64,000 bases of DNA from Rachycentron canadum (GCA_038496675.1 CM076659.1:20159673-20223672), one strand, 5' to 3'. Positions 11,467-24,119 are shown, counted from the stretch's first letter. Notes: a model not told the origin generated them from the letters alone. A program made the numbers and translations.

Positions 11467-11905
11467 TTAAAGGTCCCATATTTAACACCATCACAGTGTT
11501 TTATTTAAAGGGTTGATATTCACAAGAATATATATTTGTGGTTTTAAGAACCAAAAACCATCTCTGTGTAGTTTTACATCTTCTCTCTCGGGCTCTAGTA
11601 ACAACAGGTCAGTGAGCCAACCAGAGGGGAGGATCTGAGCCTCTCTTAAGATTGGGTGACTGTTTTCAGAGTGGTTGAGGCAATAACTCAGAAACTAAAT
11701 CCTGCAAGGCTGGATGGTGGGTCCTAGAGGGCTGGGCAGGGGTATGACTGAGGGCAGTGACTGCTTTGTTGTGACATCACAAAGTTTCTGAATACAGGCT
11801 GTGACCTTTTCTCTGTGGACTGAGACTTTATGATCCACATAAGAGAATATCAGGGTTATGGTTAATAAGCCTGTTGGTATTTTGTTATTCTTATGTTGAT
11901 GCACA
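11467..11905 (+). mobile_element. Terminal-inverted-repeat element, left-end copy
   Basis: It starts with TTAAAGGTCCCATA at 11467-11480, the exact reverse complement of the right end of the related copy at 28570-28881. Shared internal blocks occur in the same order: GGATCTGAGCC, AAATCCTGCAA and TTTCTCTGTGGAC. The right end is missing. This fits a non-autonomous DNA transposon (MITE) fragment; the superfamily is unknown. Confidence 0.6.
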
Positions 11906-12754
11906 ACATGCTAGAACACATTAGCTGGTTGGCTAACAAAACATGAATAACTTGATAGAGTGAAGTGGTCACCCAATAAAAAAGCTTTTACTTACATTTC
12001 ATCCTCTCTTTAAATAAAAGCATAATTTTCTTTGTGTTGGTCAGTTTTTATTATAATCGAGCGCCCTTGATTTATTTAATTAGTTTTTTTTGTCTCTTTG
12101 AAAAGTTTGTTGAAATTCAATGACATTCCTTTTACAGACGGGGTTCAAATCAATGACAAAAGTGTGTATAGTCATATGTGTTGTGGATAAGACAGCGGGT
12201 CCCCACAGTGTTGTCGCACAGTGGTGCCAACGGGACCAAAGTTAAAGCCGCACTAGTGTGTGTGGTTATTTTACCAGACCGTCTTTTACACCTCCCAAGA
12301 CTTAAAAGACAACCCACAGCTCCACAATCAGCAGCTTGCAGAAGACGACCACCAGCAGCTTCACAATGTGACATCTCCATCTTTCTTTCACCCCTCTGCC
12401 TCAATCTTTTTCTGTCTCTTAATGGCCCAGCTCCACTGCCCCCCCATTAGGTTTCACGGACTCTAGCTCACATTCCTGATATTTTCACAAAGCTTCAGGG
12501 CTGTCTCTCTCTAATCTACATGCTTTAGGACAAGCAGGCTTTGATCCCCTTGAACACTTTTTGTTCATCTGCAATTCTGCAGCCACAAGTTTGCACTGTG
12601 TCTAGTTGTTAATGTTTGGTTGTCAGCAGATTTGCTCGAACATTACAAACACTTCAAAGACAAGCAGGTGACGCTACCTTGCAGGCTCTGTTGCTTGCCT
12701 CTGTGCTGTTATTGATATTCAGCCTGTCCCCTGACTTACAGATGGGTGTCTCAC
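11906..12754. other. Non-coding stretch
   Basis: No supported exon or repeat. Open frames on both strands at 12150-12466 are short and conflict with one another. Confidence 0.4.
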
Positions 12755-12912
12755 CAGATTTTGTTGCTTCATGTAAACCAAACAACATATGAGTAGAGAA
12801 TCTTTTGACCTCAGCTGTCCTGACTGCTGAAGTGTGAAACTGAACAACAGCCCAACAGTCTCCATTTGCCAACTGAGGATGAGCCTGCTTATCATTGCTA
12901 GTGGGATAAGAC
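12755..12912 (-). CDS. Gene 2, weak upstream exon candidate
   Basis: 158 nt between an acceptor (CACCTGGTTGTTGGTGTTTACAG, 12913-12914 = AG) and a donor (AAATCTG|gtgaga). An alternative stronger donor, CATCT|gtaagt, would move the edge to 12740. Two frames are open throughout. One enters in phase 1 and leaves in phase 0 (contains MISRLILSWQMETVGLLFSF), matching the exon at 8811-8938. The other enters in phase 2 and leaves in phase 1 (contains QAHPQLANGDCWAVVQF). The splice signals alone cannot decide between them, and the exon may be false. Confidence 0.25.
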
Positions 12913-13559
12913 CTGTAAACACCAACAACCAGGTGTATTTTTAGCTGAACAACGGGTATTTGCTCTGTCGCTCTGTCAGGAGACCAGGTCAATGCCCAGG
13001 GCTCCAGGGGGGAGATTAATGGAAGAGATGGATCCCCACATTACCACATTTTGCAAGGACGATTACAAACCCCATGGAAGCTCCTATAAGGACATTATAA
13101 ACTGCACTGCCGTGCCATCCCAGAGTCGAAGATCACCACCGCTAACAAAGCTGTACTTGATAGAAGTTACGTGATAGAAAAATAACCAAAAATTGAGGAT
13201 GAGACATTTTTATTGTGGTCTAATGCCCAAGTATTAGTTTCACATGCCCCGCCTGAGGCTCATTGTTTCTGTTAACAGTTTGAGGATTTTTTTTTTTTTT
13301 TTTCCCCCGCTCACAAAATTATTCCCACCACCACCAAGTTGAAAGTGTGCTCAGCTGCAGTGATACCACACTGACTTAGCTCACAGCTAAGGACTAAACT
13401 ACCGTGCTTTCTTTCACAGTTTCATCTACCACTTCTTATAGTTCCTCCAGACATGTTTTAATCTCTGTGAAAATCCTCTGCTATGACAAATATTTTGTTT
13501 AACATTGCTTTTTTTAATAAAATCAAAAACCAGGACTGTAAGATCATCTCTTATTACTT
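12913..13559. other. Non-coding stretch with poly-T
   Basis: Nothing supported except a T-run near 13287-13303. Confidence 0.4.
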
Positions 13560-13960
13560 CTTAATTGAAAAATCTGGATCAGGCTTTAAGCCCCACCCAC
13601 CACCTGAAAGAACAGACAAAATCAAGATGGTAAGGGGAGGAAACATCATATCTGAGCCTCAATACTTGGGAGTGTGAGAAGAGAGCAGACGTATCAGAAT
13701 GGTTAGCGTAGTTAGCATTTTATCATTTGCTTATTTCACTTGTTGGCTTGTGACTGGCAGTAGCTGACATTGTGTTAGTGGCTGCACTAACACAAACTCT
13801 TGCTCTCTGTACTGACAAGGTTTCTGCTTTATTTTGTCCATTTCCGTGAGTTGAACACTTAAAACTAAGACACTGTTATTTAGAAAACTTGTTCTCTTCA
13901 GCCATTGAGTTAATAGGAGAGTGACATCAACAACTGTGAGGCCCTGCTCATACATTCTAG
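13560..13960 (+). repeat. Interspersed repeat family R5, copy 1
   Basis: It shares ordered blocks with 46190-46640 and, in reverse, 38340-38525: GAGGAAAC.TCA, a block around AGACGTATCA.AA.GGTTAG, GTTGGCTTGTGACTGGCAG (elsewhere GTTAGCTTGTAACTGG.AG), AGCTGACA..GTGTTAGTGG and CTCTTGCTCT.TGTACTGACAAGG. It is an unclassified teleost repeat with no coding capacity seen. Confidence 0.6.
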
Positions 13961-15797
13961 TTATTTTTTATTTTATTTTTTTTAGTCCAACATGTCACTA
14001 TATCCCTTTTTTTTTCCTTTTTGTTTTTGAAAAGTGCCAAACTTGGACTTGAAAAATAGTAATACTGTATGTATAACACATATTTCCTGCACTGCCCTGC
14101 TTGGACTGATATGTTTCAGCAGGCTGCCAGTGCCATCGCCAAGTGCTGTTAATCCATCTGTGATTATTCATAGACATAAGATAAATGTCCACATAAAATG
14201 ACTCACAAAATGGAGTGGTGACTGCAACCGCCACCGAGCTTAAATTTAGATTTTAGGACGTAACAGTTTATCCCAAGGTAACAGCTATTGTTATAATCTT
14301 CTTGGCAAGAGCAACCTTGAGATGTCTGTTTTTCTATCTATGACGGAGCAAGGAGCAGTCTAAGATAAACAATTTGTGTATTGTCAGGGGCCTTAAATGT
14401 CACAGCACACAAACAAATGGTGTTACACAAACCAGCTCAGCCTGGTTGGTGACATATGTTGTCTCCTGGATCTGCTCTCATATACTTGGATATGATGAAG
14501 GATATTCTCCACACACACAGTACATTCATCCTCGCATCATCCTGACCGAAACCCTCAGATTTTTACAAAGGGCCACGAGTTAATTCCTGAATCAGTTTGC
14601 AGTCGGAAGCATAATGTGGTCTTTAAAAGACTGCGTAGTAATCTTTTAAGAAGGATCACCTTTTGTGTGATAGTGACCTCTTGTGAAGCTGAACAGCACT
14701 CAGATAAGATGCTTGGGGCTACAGCTCAGGCTGAGACACATTTACACACACACAGGGACGCAAACGCACAAAGTGAAATTTCTACCTCCTCATTCAGTTT
14801 TGGTTGCCTGAGTATTCGCTGTATGTTTATAAGAGGAGACAGAAATGAATGAGACTCATCCACTATTCCTAACTGCCATTTTCCCCCCATGGCTTCTCTT
14901 GTGTGGGAGCCATGTTTTTATCTGTTGTAGGCAGTGTGTCCTGAGTCGATACATCCTGAAGGTTTCCCTTTTATTAGGCTGATAAGAATCATTATTCAGT
15001 GACTTGACAGTTTGTTGGTTGTTCTTTGCTGGTAAGACATTTCTTTGGGTTTATATATCCTGCTGTTTGAATGGCACATTCTCTGGGTGTTTCTGCTTCT
15101 ATATAAAAGCTTTGTATCGGTTGGAGTCAGTTCCATTTTGGAGCAAGCAGCTTCACTCTGATCTGCAGGTCAACCTTTCCTCGTGGTTATAAGAAGTCCT
15201 GATTCCGATATTGTGAATATTCAAGGTTGCAGTGATCTTCGCCCAACCTCAACCAGTGTTATTTACTAAACCTGAACCGAAATGTGCCAATATTATGGGA
15301 ACAAGCAGGTAAAGCATTGCTTGTGCAAAATAACAGTAAATATATCAAAGGACCTACAAGTATTGGTCTGACTAGGTAGCCAACTTTAGCATAAACAGCT
15401 GTTTATCAGTCTACCCGTAATCAAACTTTATTCCTGTCACCTCACCAAGCCTCTTGCTTTGCTTCTATTTCTATAATTTCTTTTCTTTCTAGTCAGCTAT
15501 CCCCAGCCTGGCAGGCCTGTCCCGTCAGAAGGTGTTTTATGACCTCTTGTATTATAAAGGCAATAATGGCTGAAGCTCTCGGCAAGACTGTTCACTAAAC
15601 AGCTCTTATTGCTAATGTTAGCTATGTAGCAAGAGGAAAGCTTGCAAAATAACTGTCTAGCTTTACATTTTTCTGCCATTCAAATGCATATGATTAACTA
15701 ATGCATACGAACGACTATAATGCATTTGCGATACGGTTGCTCACACACTCACAAAGACCCAAACGCATGCTTGCTGTACACACAGAGACTTTCTAAA

Positions 15798-15800
<3 letters not shown>
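13961..15800. other. Non-coding stretch
   Basis: No supported gene. A forward-strand acceptor-like pyrimidine tract ends at 15492; the segment after it is discussed among the rejected items. Confidence 0.4.
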
Positions 15801-15842
<42 letters not shown>

Positions 15843-15878
15843 CTCTCTCACACACACATACACACACACACACATATA
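15801..15878. repeat. Compound (CT)n-(CA)n microsatellite
   Basis: About 24 CT units with one G interruption at 15840, passing directly into about 14 CA units with a few substitutions. Confidence 0.95.
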
Positions 15879-16697
15879 GGAACGCACATGCAGAGCCTTA
15901 TAAATGTCTCCTCTCTTTTGGAGCTGTGGATAAAACAGCAAGGTGTGATCAGTGAAACGCTTGCTGTTGGACACCATTAGGCCAAGGTCTTATCACATCA
16001 CCAAATTTCTTGCGGGTGATGTCCTGTGGCTTCCCCTCCTCTCTTCCTTTGTCTGATTTTCGCTGCCCTGTCTCTCCTACTCTCTTGTTTTGAATTTGAT
16101 GTTTTAATGTATCTCTGTCTGTAGACTGCAGCGTCTCCGACATGACTGCGGCTCGAAGCAAAGTGCAGAATGCAGATTGGAACATTTTCACAATTTTGTC
16201 ATGAACTGCTGCACTTACTTGGATGCCTTATACTTTTATTAAATAAAATTATAACTTCAACAGATTGTACTGCCCTGGTGGAGGGGTATGGCTTTGAGTG
16301 CTTGCAGTCTTCCATTTTCAATAAAATAACTTACCATCAAATAGGATTTCACAAGTCATGATCCTGTAGATTGGATTTGACAGCTCTCTAGATTCCATTT
16401 TGCACTGAAAATCTTAAGGGAAACAGTTCACTGGAGCATAGTTGTATATTTCACCAATCTTACTCGCAAGTGCTCAAATTGAATGCAAATCAAGAAATGA
16501 AAAAAAAACGAAACGGAAAGTCCTATAAAGCACTAAGAACTTATCTGAATAAGCTACTAGTGGAAGATCTTAGACTCTTTTTCTTCTTACTTAATGTGTG
16601 ATGCTGATTTTGATGACGAAACAAATCCACAATAGGTAGCAGAAGCCATTATTTTCTATATCAGGACTAATAGGATTCTTATGACATTAGCACTTAC
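15879..16697. other. Non-coding stretch
   Basis: No supported exon or repeat family. Confidence 0.4.
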
Positions 16698-16722
16698 CTT
16701 AGCAGAATTACATAAAAGTACC
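16698..16722 (-). other. Possible non-coding first exon end with perfect donor
   Basis: The reverse strand reads CTGCTAAG|gtaagtgc, a full match to the 5' splice consensus, with the exon edge at 16698. No open frame reaches it from an upstream ATG. If real it would be a 5' UTR exon; the next exons downstream on this strand would be those of gene 2. The 5' end is not defined. Confidence 0.25.
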
Positions 16723-16736
16723 GTTGCTATGGTTAC
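16723..16736 (-). promoter_or_regulatory. RFX X-box-like motif
   Basis: The reverse strand reads GTAACCATAGCAAC, a full match to the RFX X-box consensus GTHNYYATRRNAAC found upstream of ciliary genes. It lies about 25 bases from a perfect donor site on the same strand. A second match at 42420-42433 lies inside a repeat, so chance matches do occur here. Confidence 0.3.
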
Positions 16737-16739
16737 CTG

Positions 16740-18978
16740 GAGTTTAACATTGATTGCAGATTTTGCCCTGTGCGCGTTTCATCATACGACCTTTATAGTA
16801 ATGGAGATTTCCGATGTCTCTTGATTGTAAAGCAGGTCTAAGTCCTATATTAATATTGTGGTGAGTGTGCATGGAAGATATACTGGTAGGCAGAGACCTT
16901 AATTTTCAAAATAATATCTGTGCCCCAATTCACCGCAGAGCTACAAGGTTACGAACTTTATTTAGCATGGAAACTAAACTGAGGTTATTAATCGATACAG
17001 TAGTCAGTAGTACAGTTAAGTCGTTTAACGTTAAACCTGAAAATAGCATTAATAAAACAACATCCAGAGCACGGATGCTAACACTCCCATAAGTCCTTGC
17101 TCTTGAAACTGTAGAAGATAGATAAAGTGAAATTAGACACTTATTGGACACTTTTTTTTTTTTTTTTTTTAATTATTTATCTTGGAGTTTGCAACTTTTG
17201 AATAAGAGTACTGGAGTTGGCAAAGTACTACTCTTAGATATTGCAATGAGGGACACAACTATACCACAAAACTGTGTCAAAATGGCCACAAAGCCACTAC
17301 AGTTGGAAGTTGCATCTAAATAAACTACTTGAAAACTTTCTGTAAAGTCTACACGTTTTGTTTACCAGTGCTGTTAAATGTACAGCTTGTACCTTAGGGT
17401 CTTCAGGGGTCTGCAATTGGCCTCTCCTGGCTCAGAGTTTTTGTTGTTCAGGAGGTTTTTGCTGGCGAGCCAAATTATCCACAGAGGTATCCTCCTCTCC
17501 ACAACAAACAGACCCAGTGATTATCACCACTGGCCTGTTATAATCACTGAATACAGCAGTGTGGCATTAAAAATCAATGATGTGGTGATACTTTTCGGTG
17601 GCCACGGGACGCCGTGGAGTAGCTGGGAGTTGACAGCACCTGTCGTTTGCTTGGCTTCTCTGATAACCACCAGACGTCCCGAGACCAAACTCATAAAAAA
17701 CAATTGAGAATGACCAAGGTGTGAATCAAATTTTTAAGATACACTTAAAAACGTGATTAAAAAGTCAGTGTTGAGTTTCTGGCAGACAACCACAACACTG
17801 ACCAAAGGAAATGGGCCATTACCATGATTAAAATCATGTATTTCTCTAAGTCTGAAAATTATTGGAAACATCTGGGATAATGTAAGTACACAACTCAGCA
17901 GCATATATAACATATAATAGGTTTAGTCATTTGGACATTTTAATGCATAGAAGTTGCATATTATCACCCAAAAAACTCAAATCTGATGATTAAAAAAAGA
18001 GCTCATTTTGGCTTTTTACCCATTCACCAGGAAACCTCAACTTTAATGCCACGTTTCCTGTGGAGAAATTTCTCTTGCATTTGAAACACAAACTGCACAC
18101 ATGAATGTGATATATAAAACTTATATCAAAGAATCAAAGACAAATGAGTAAAACAAGTAAACTCACATAAAACAATGTACGTCAAATGACAACATGACAT
18201 AAAACCTGCAGTCCATTCAGCCGTTATCATCCAGCCAGGTCACGCCGCAGCCCGTCTGTCCATTTTGGAGTAAAAGATGAACACTTCTCATCTAGGATAC
18301 TTTCTTACTCTTCTCATTGCGCCCACATGGCGCAAATACAGCATTAGAATACAGATTAAACTATTGTCTGGAGCTTTTGTAATATATTATAGAAATGAAA
18401 GCAGGTTCATTGAAAACTCTGAGTCGGTTACTGTGGTCACTTACTCTGTGAAGCTTCAACAAAATTTAATACTGTCTAAGTCAAAGTGCATATTGGAGCT
18501 GATACAATTAGAGAAGCTTTGTTGCTGGAACATTAAAATCCAGATTGGATATTAGTTTGTCACCAAAGGTTTGTCTTTACTGACATGACCTCTTTTATGA
18601 TCAATCAGTCATCAGTGTGAGGACAGAGAAAGATCTCTGACATATTACACAGTGAGGCTCCATCCCCAGACCAGAATAAAATCTATCACTGTTCATTTTT
18701 ATAACACTTAGACTCTGTAGACATTCAGACAGCTGTCAGATTGTCAATGAATTCCTCTCAAGTGGCAACACACTGTGGCATTTCCCATTGGTTTGTGAAC
18801 AAACCATATCTATGCTGATTGTTAGACAAGCCATGCCCTTATGCATACACTGTTTTATGGTCTTTTGGGATCATCATTCAAAAAATTAATATAATGCAGT
18901 ATTGAAACTAGAAGACTGAGACCATAAAGTCATAAGGAAAATGTTTACTGAGGTAATAAATCAAGGGGGATGTAGAGA
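16740..18978. other. Non-coding stretch with a possible old repeat
   Basis: A poly-T tract lies at 17152-17170. The segment at about 17390-17710 (around CCTCCTCTCCACAACAAAC) resembles a common teleost repeat from memory, but there is no second copy here to confirm it. Nothing else is supported. Confidence 0.35.
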
Positions 18979-19110
18979 CATTTTCCCATAGACTTCAATA
19001 CAATCTTCTTTTTGCAACCAGCGGAGTCGCCCCCTGATGGTCATTACATACAATAAAGGTTTAAGGCTCTTCAGCAATGGCTTCCCTTTGCAGACCCAGA
19101 GTCTTTGTCC
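18979..19110 (+). repeat. Repeat family R2, solo terminal segment
   Basis: It contains CCCATAGACTTC, GCAACCAGCGGAGTCGCCCC and GGCTTCCCTTTGCAGACCC. The end pattern (GGCTTC..TTT.CAGACCC.GAG) matches the right-hand end of the R2 copies at 36096-36928 and 61510-62335. It is probably a related short derivative or a terminal remnant. Confidence 0.45.
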
Positions 19111-21424
19111 CTCTGCCCTCAAACGTTCACTATACATTCATGACAGTAAATTTAACAAAAATAATCTGTAAAACTTTAGACACAGATCTTCTGATTAATG
19201 AAGAATTACCTCTCATGTTGCTGAGCAGTCCTGTCATAGATAGCTAGATGGATAAAAACTAGACTAAATGTAGACTACTTTAAATGTGAATTTTCGAATA
19301 CAGGCTGCAGATAGTCTGAAACTCTTTCAACAGCATTTCAGTTACTGTAAATAAATTTACGAGATGGAATATAATCCTTGACGCTGTTGGGTATGCTTCA
19401 TCAGTACGTATCAATTTCTTATCTGTGTCATCTATAGTTTCATTTTTTGCTGCAGCAGAACTTTGTTCCCATCAGATCACAGCTGATAAATATATTTAAA
19501 CATTTAATCTACAAATAGAAATTCCCAGCATGTCATGCATTAGGAAACTAAAAGCATGATAAATAATGTGGTCTAGTGGATGATGTTGGATTAAATGAAA
19601 CAGTTTAACAGATTGACTCTTTTCTCCAGCTCAGGCTCTTTCACAGCTGCTGTTGTTTTTCAAGATTAATGTATATTAATGTCACAAAACGTTCTGGCTC
19701 CACGGGTTTAAAATGGAGGCTCTGCTCTCTACCTGTTACCATTGTGAGATCCATGATGATGATGATAATGGCTCTTTATATTCGTCATGCATGCATATTT
19801 ACTGCAGCCATAGCACAACGTGACCATAGCTCTAAGGCATGAGTATGAAAGAGAAAACATACTGCGATTCCTTGAGCGAAATCAGACAAGTATACATCAT
19901 TGCTGCATTATCTCAAAGCTCGAACTTTGTAAACAACTCCAGTGGAAGGGTAAATACCAGCAAACATCAAATCTAATATTAAAACCTCCATGAAATCCAT
20001 ACTGTTTTTAGAAGTAGTGTAAACCCATTTATAGTAACCTTATTAAGACTTAATGGGAAATGCCGCCCCCATTAGTAGATTGTAAAACATAGACAACATA
20101 AATAAGCAGAAGTAAACATAAATGGCAGTTGTGGCGTTTGGCCCTCACAAGCGCACCATCTTTGTTCCACTTGCATGAACACACCATATTATTGTGGCTG
20201 GACGCTAATTAGACACTGTTAATACGCTCATTCATCACTATCAGAGCCGCTCACCACAGGGTCCATTACACTGAGCATGTGTGTGTCTGTGTGTGTGTGT
20301 GTTCATATATATAGGCAAAAAGCAAGATGAGGTTAATGACCCCTATTTGTACAAAGCTTATATGTATCAGTATGGTTTAAGATCCTTTCTCCTACTGTAA
20401 CTGTACACACACATACACAGATACACAAACTGTTCATCTGCTGGTTGGAAATTTTTATTCAAAGGCTGGATAAAAGCATAACGTCAGGTAGCTTTTGTCG
20501 TGATGCAGCCAAAGACCAAAGTCAGTCCTCGATTACGCCCGAAGGTTTCTGCGGAAATGTGCCCACGAGGCCACGTTTGAAACAACAACACAGAGAGGGG
20601 AGTAGGGTGAGATACTGATGGGAGACTAGTTGAGAGAAGTGAGGTGGAAAGCTGTGCAGCTGATGATACACCCAAACAGCGAGCAGAGAGATTGGATGTG
20701 ACCGAAGACCCAAACGTGTCAACCGCTCTGGGGCAAGAAGATTGGAGAACTGTGGAGTCTCTCCTCCTGATATTTCATTGTGAAGTCCAATTAGTTTTTC
20801 TACTCTGCCAGAGTGGTAGGCAACATAGGACCAAGTGGGAAAAAAAAAAAAGGACGTCAAAATTGATGTCGTAACCAATTGGGTGAGCGCGGCTTTCGTT
20901 TTCATTTAAAGGTCCAATGGGCCTGTAACTAAGAAGGTCACCAATCGTAATCCCCCCACCCCCACTGCTGGAAAACTCAGGGCAGAAGTGAATGAGTAAT
21001 AATGTCCTCTCCTTATAGAAACAGCGAAAAGTGTTAACATTAACTGCTGCAGTGAAGCGGCTCAGTTACAAGACGTACAGAGAAGCTGCAAGGTGTGACT
21101 GCCCGTACCTACTAAAGCTGCAGACAGTGCTTATTAAAGATTGACGCTCTGAAGACATTTTCCTAAATACATTTTCCTGATGAGCAATCTCTTAAAATTA
21201 AGAACATGATGACGGTCCTGTCAATTACCAGAGCCAGTGGGATGGTAAACATAATAACCTAGATATTTCAGTTTGGGGTGTGAATGTAATGAAATGACTT
21301 TTTATTTCAGCCTTTCTGGTGCTCATGCATCAATGCTGGGAAAGAGGAGAGTAACGTCCAGCATACTGACACGATGCAGTGAGTTGACCTATCATGATGC
21401 ACGTCTTTCCATCATCGCTGAGTA
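19111..21424. other. Non-coding stretch
   Basis: It holds a (GT)n tract at 20279-20302. The reverse-strand frames at 20484-20905 are antisense to other short open frames and show no family motif. No exon is supported. Confidence 0.4.
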
Positions 21425-22035
21425 GGCAAGGTGGTTGACCTTAGCCCTGCATCTATCCATAAATCCATCCATCCCTTATCTTGGGGAAAAGGGGTTGGGT
21501 CACAGTGGCAGCAGGAAAAGAAGGTAAATGCAGACGCCCCACGCTCCACAAACGCATTCTGGGGGATCTAGGGGCGATCCCAGGTTAGGGGCGATCCCGG
21601 GTTAAATGGGATATGTAATCCCATCAGCGAGTTCTTCCAGTTGGATGTGTCTGGAGAACTTCCAAACGGAGGCGCTCAGGAGGCATCCTAGGTGCCCAAA
21701 CCACCCCAACTGTCACCTATTCACATGAAAAAGAAACAACTCTACGAGCTTCTCCTGGATGACCGAGCTCCTCACCCTGTCTCTATAGCAGAGCCAAGCC
21801 ACCCCAGAGGAAACCCATTTTAAGCCACTTGTATCTGCGATCTCACTCTCACACTCTCTCACCACCCAGAGCTCATGACCATAGGTGAAGGTTGAAATGA
21901 GGACTGACTGGCAAATTTGCTTTTATTGTTCTTAACCACAACAGTCAATACTGCTGACACCAGGCTGATCCCTCCGTCAATCTCCCGCTCTGTCTTACCC
22001 TTGCTCACGAAGAAGACCCTGAGATACTGTCTGGA
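21425..22035 (-). mobile_element. LINE family R1 tail, copy 1 (reverse)
   Basis: The reverse strand reads YLRVFFVSKGKTEREIDGG near 22030 and, after a frameshift, FTYGHELWVV near 21875, then DRVRSSVI and a tail reading GWMDLWID. This follows the usual C-terminus of an abundant fish LINE protein (YLRVLFTSEGKMEQEIDRR ... TYGHELWVVTERTRSRIQ ... RVRSSxI ... KDGWMDG). It is truncated and full of stops. I take it as RTE-like, but the clade is not certain. Confidence 0.8.
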
Positions 22036-22280
22036 CCTTATCCATAGATAAATTCAAGCTAAAACAGAACCATGGTCTTGATTGTTATTTCAACCATCAA
22101 GCTAACTGAATTATTTTACTTACATTTTTAGCTGTGCTATCAACATGGCAATGTCAGTCTGTCGGGTGTCTGGTCTGCCTCCCCCTGCAGAGGATGCATC
22201 TAACTGACTTTTCCTCTTGCACCGTGAAGTTAGTCTTGTTCCACTATTGCTTTACCATTACCATTATTCTAATAATATAA

Positions 22281-22358
22281 TTACAACTGTTTAACCAATA
22301 TATCCTGAGCCTGGCAAACACTTGAGAGTTGCTTGTAAACATCCAAAAGGTTTTTGGT
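22281..22358 (-). CDS. Gene 1, terminal coding exon
   Basis: 25 codons and TAA. The acceptor is excellent: the reverse strand reads TTCTTATGTCCCTCTCTTT, then ACATGCAG|ACC. The frame, in phase 0, reads TKNLLDVYKQLSSVCQAQD, then ILVKQL and stop, an amphipathic helix by pattern. Phase 0 matches the donor of the exon at 38542-38634, giving a continuous LLSPVYQ-TKNLLDVY junction across a 16-kb intron. No canonical AATAAA was found before the LINE that starts at 22035, so the 3' end is undefined. Protein family unknown. Confidence 0.5.
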   Translation of the reverse strand, partial: TKNLLDVYKQLSSVCQAQDILVKQL

Positions 22359-23098
22359 CTGCATGTAAAGAGAGGGACATAAGAATGCTGTATAAAGCAG
22401 TGCAACTTGATGACAAGTGATCTCGCTGATATATAGATTCTTCTGTTTGGTGCTAGCTACTACTGTATTGATTTCTCCCAGCTTCATGAGCTATAAGCTG
22501 TTCTCTGTTTGACAGGTGTAAATATAGCCTGTTTTCAATGGGTTCAGTGCATCTGCTGCATTATACTGAAAGTAGAAAGGATTTGACCCTATTGTGAGTT
22601 TTAATTAAACTGATTCTGGGTGGTCAAAGTCCAGTTTTGATCGTGAAAGGACACCGTCTTTTCGAGATATAATCACGCTGCCACAGCTTGTAATGTCATA
22701 CTCCACTGTATTAACCAATTAACCTGTGGGCTGATGGAAGAGGCTGTGATTACAGGTACGGTCAGTCTCTCCAGGATTTAATTTGGTTGTTTTGTGTTTA
22801 CAAAGACCTCAATTATTTTTGAAGTAGCTTCTTTATCATTATTTTCTTTTTCAAAATTGCTGTGGAAATATAGCAAATTTTCTAAGCGGGAAATCAGACC
22901 ATTTTATAAAATTACTGTAACTAACCCCTGAGAGATGAGTGTTTTTTGGATTTTGGGTTATTTTTCTTGTCAGTGTTTGTGTTTATAATACAAATTTCAC
23001 CCACAGTACGAGTTTTAGAAGTGATTTGTTTTTGGGTGTTTGTCGTGTTCCAGACGGTTTGACCAGTTTTGCCACCTCCATGTGTCGGTGTGAGATTT
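22359..23098. other. Gene 1 intron, no other feature
   Basis: Non-coding. The part around 22650-22780 is relatively GC-balanced and free of recognisable repeats. Confidence 0.4.
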
Positions 23099-23124
23099 GT
23101 GTGTGTGTGTGTGTGTGTGTGTGT
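23099..23124. repeat. (GT)n microsatellite
   Basis: About 13 GT units at the left edge of repeat R7 copy 1. Confidence 0.95.
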
Positions 23125-23252
23125 CCGGCTGGGCGTGGCTGACCTACTTTCTACCCACCTGTACACCTGCCTCCCATCATCTTCAGCCTTCCCTTGTTCA
23201 TTCTGCACAGCACAGTGGCGACATCAGCCAGCTCTCTGACTCTGACTCTGAA
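23122..23252 (+). repeat. Repeat family R7, copy 1
   Basis: TCCGGCTGGGC.TGGCTGACC and CTTTCT recur at 44190-44222, and GCAC..CACAGTGG.....C.GCC recurs near 44316-44345. It is a short unclassified interspersed repeat. Confidence 0.5.
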
Positions 23253-24093
23253 AAAAAAAAAACATTGCCGATTAAAATACATGTTTGCAAACAAATCCAA
23301 TTTCTAAAAACATGACTTATTTTAGTCCAATTCATAGTAGTGCTCTCCAGCCTGTTGTAGCTGAAATAAGTATAAAAAAGAAATGTAAAATATATGTTAA
23401 CACGAAAACTTTTCTTTTTCTCTTTTTTTTTTTTTTTTTTTTTTACATAATTTTCCTTTAATTCATCTTAAAATAAATGGTATTTTAGTTTGGACTTTCA
23501 CACAATGAATGTAGAAATTAAAATCACCTAAAATTAGGCGACGCGTTCAGTTCTGAAGGTGGAGCTGAACTTTGCAGTACAAAACTGAATAATTAACCAA
23601 ATGAGGGCAGTTAAACCTCCTGTCATCCCTCAACCAGCACAAAGCTGCAGAATTAACCAAATGAATTCCTATTACCCACACTCTGCCGGGATTAGTTGCC
23701 AGGTTCTCACATCTTTAGTCACACTTATTACTATCAGAGCTCAACAGAACACACAGTCTATTCCATCTCCTATGTCGAAGTGTCTGGATGGATATGTGTG
23801 TGTTCACAGGAGAGCGAAAGATGGGGGGTAATGGTCCTTGCTAATGCACTACTTGTTTGTAACAGTGTGTGTTATTCACCACCCATGCTTGACTGCCGCT
23901 GCCGGGCCAGCAGCACGCACACACACGCACACATTCGCTACAAACACATCACACACACGTCAGAAAAAACTTTGCCAGTGTTCAGGCAATTATTGGTAAG
24001 GTCAGTTAAACTTGACAAAGGAGGGAGACACACAACAACAAGACAGGGGGTTGTGGTTTTCAGTCCACAGACCTAGTATTTACTCTCCCTGCT
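23253..24093. other. Gene 1 intron, no other feature
   Basis: Non-coding; it includes the poly-T tract at 23423-23444. Open frames at 23601-24076 have no splice or family support. Confidence 0.4.
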
Positions 24094-24119
24094 AAAAAAA
24101 AAAAAAAAAAAAAAAAAAA
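24094..24119. repeat. Poly-A tract (26)
   Basis: An uninterrupted A-run, possibly a retroposon tail. The sequence just left of it shows no recognisable SINE. Confidence 0.9.

Noticed and set aside
15493..15531. Forward-strand 39-nt segment after a superb acceptor tract (TTTCTTTTCTTTCTAG), reading SAIPSLAGLSRQK with donor CAGAAG|gtgttt
   Set aside because: Two frames are open, the donor is weak, and no second forward-strand exon joins it in phase.
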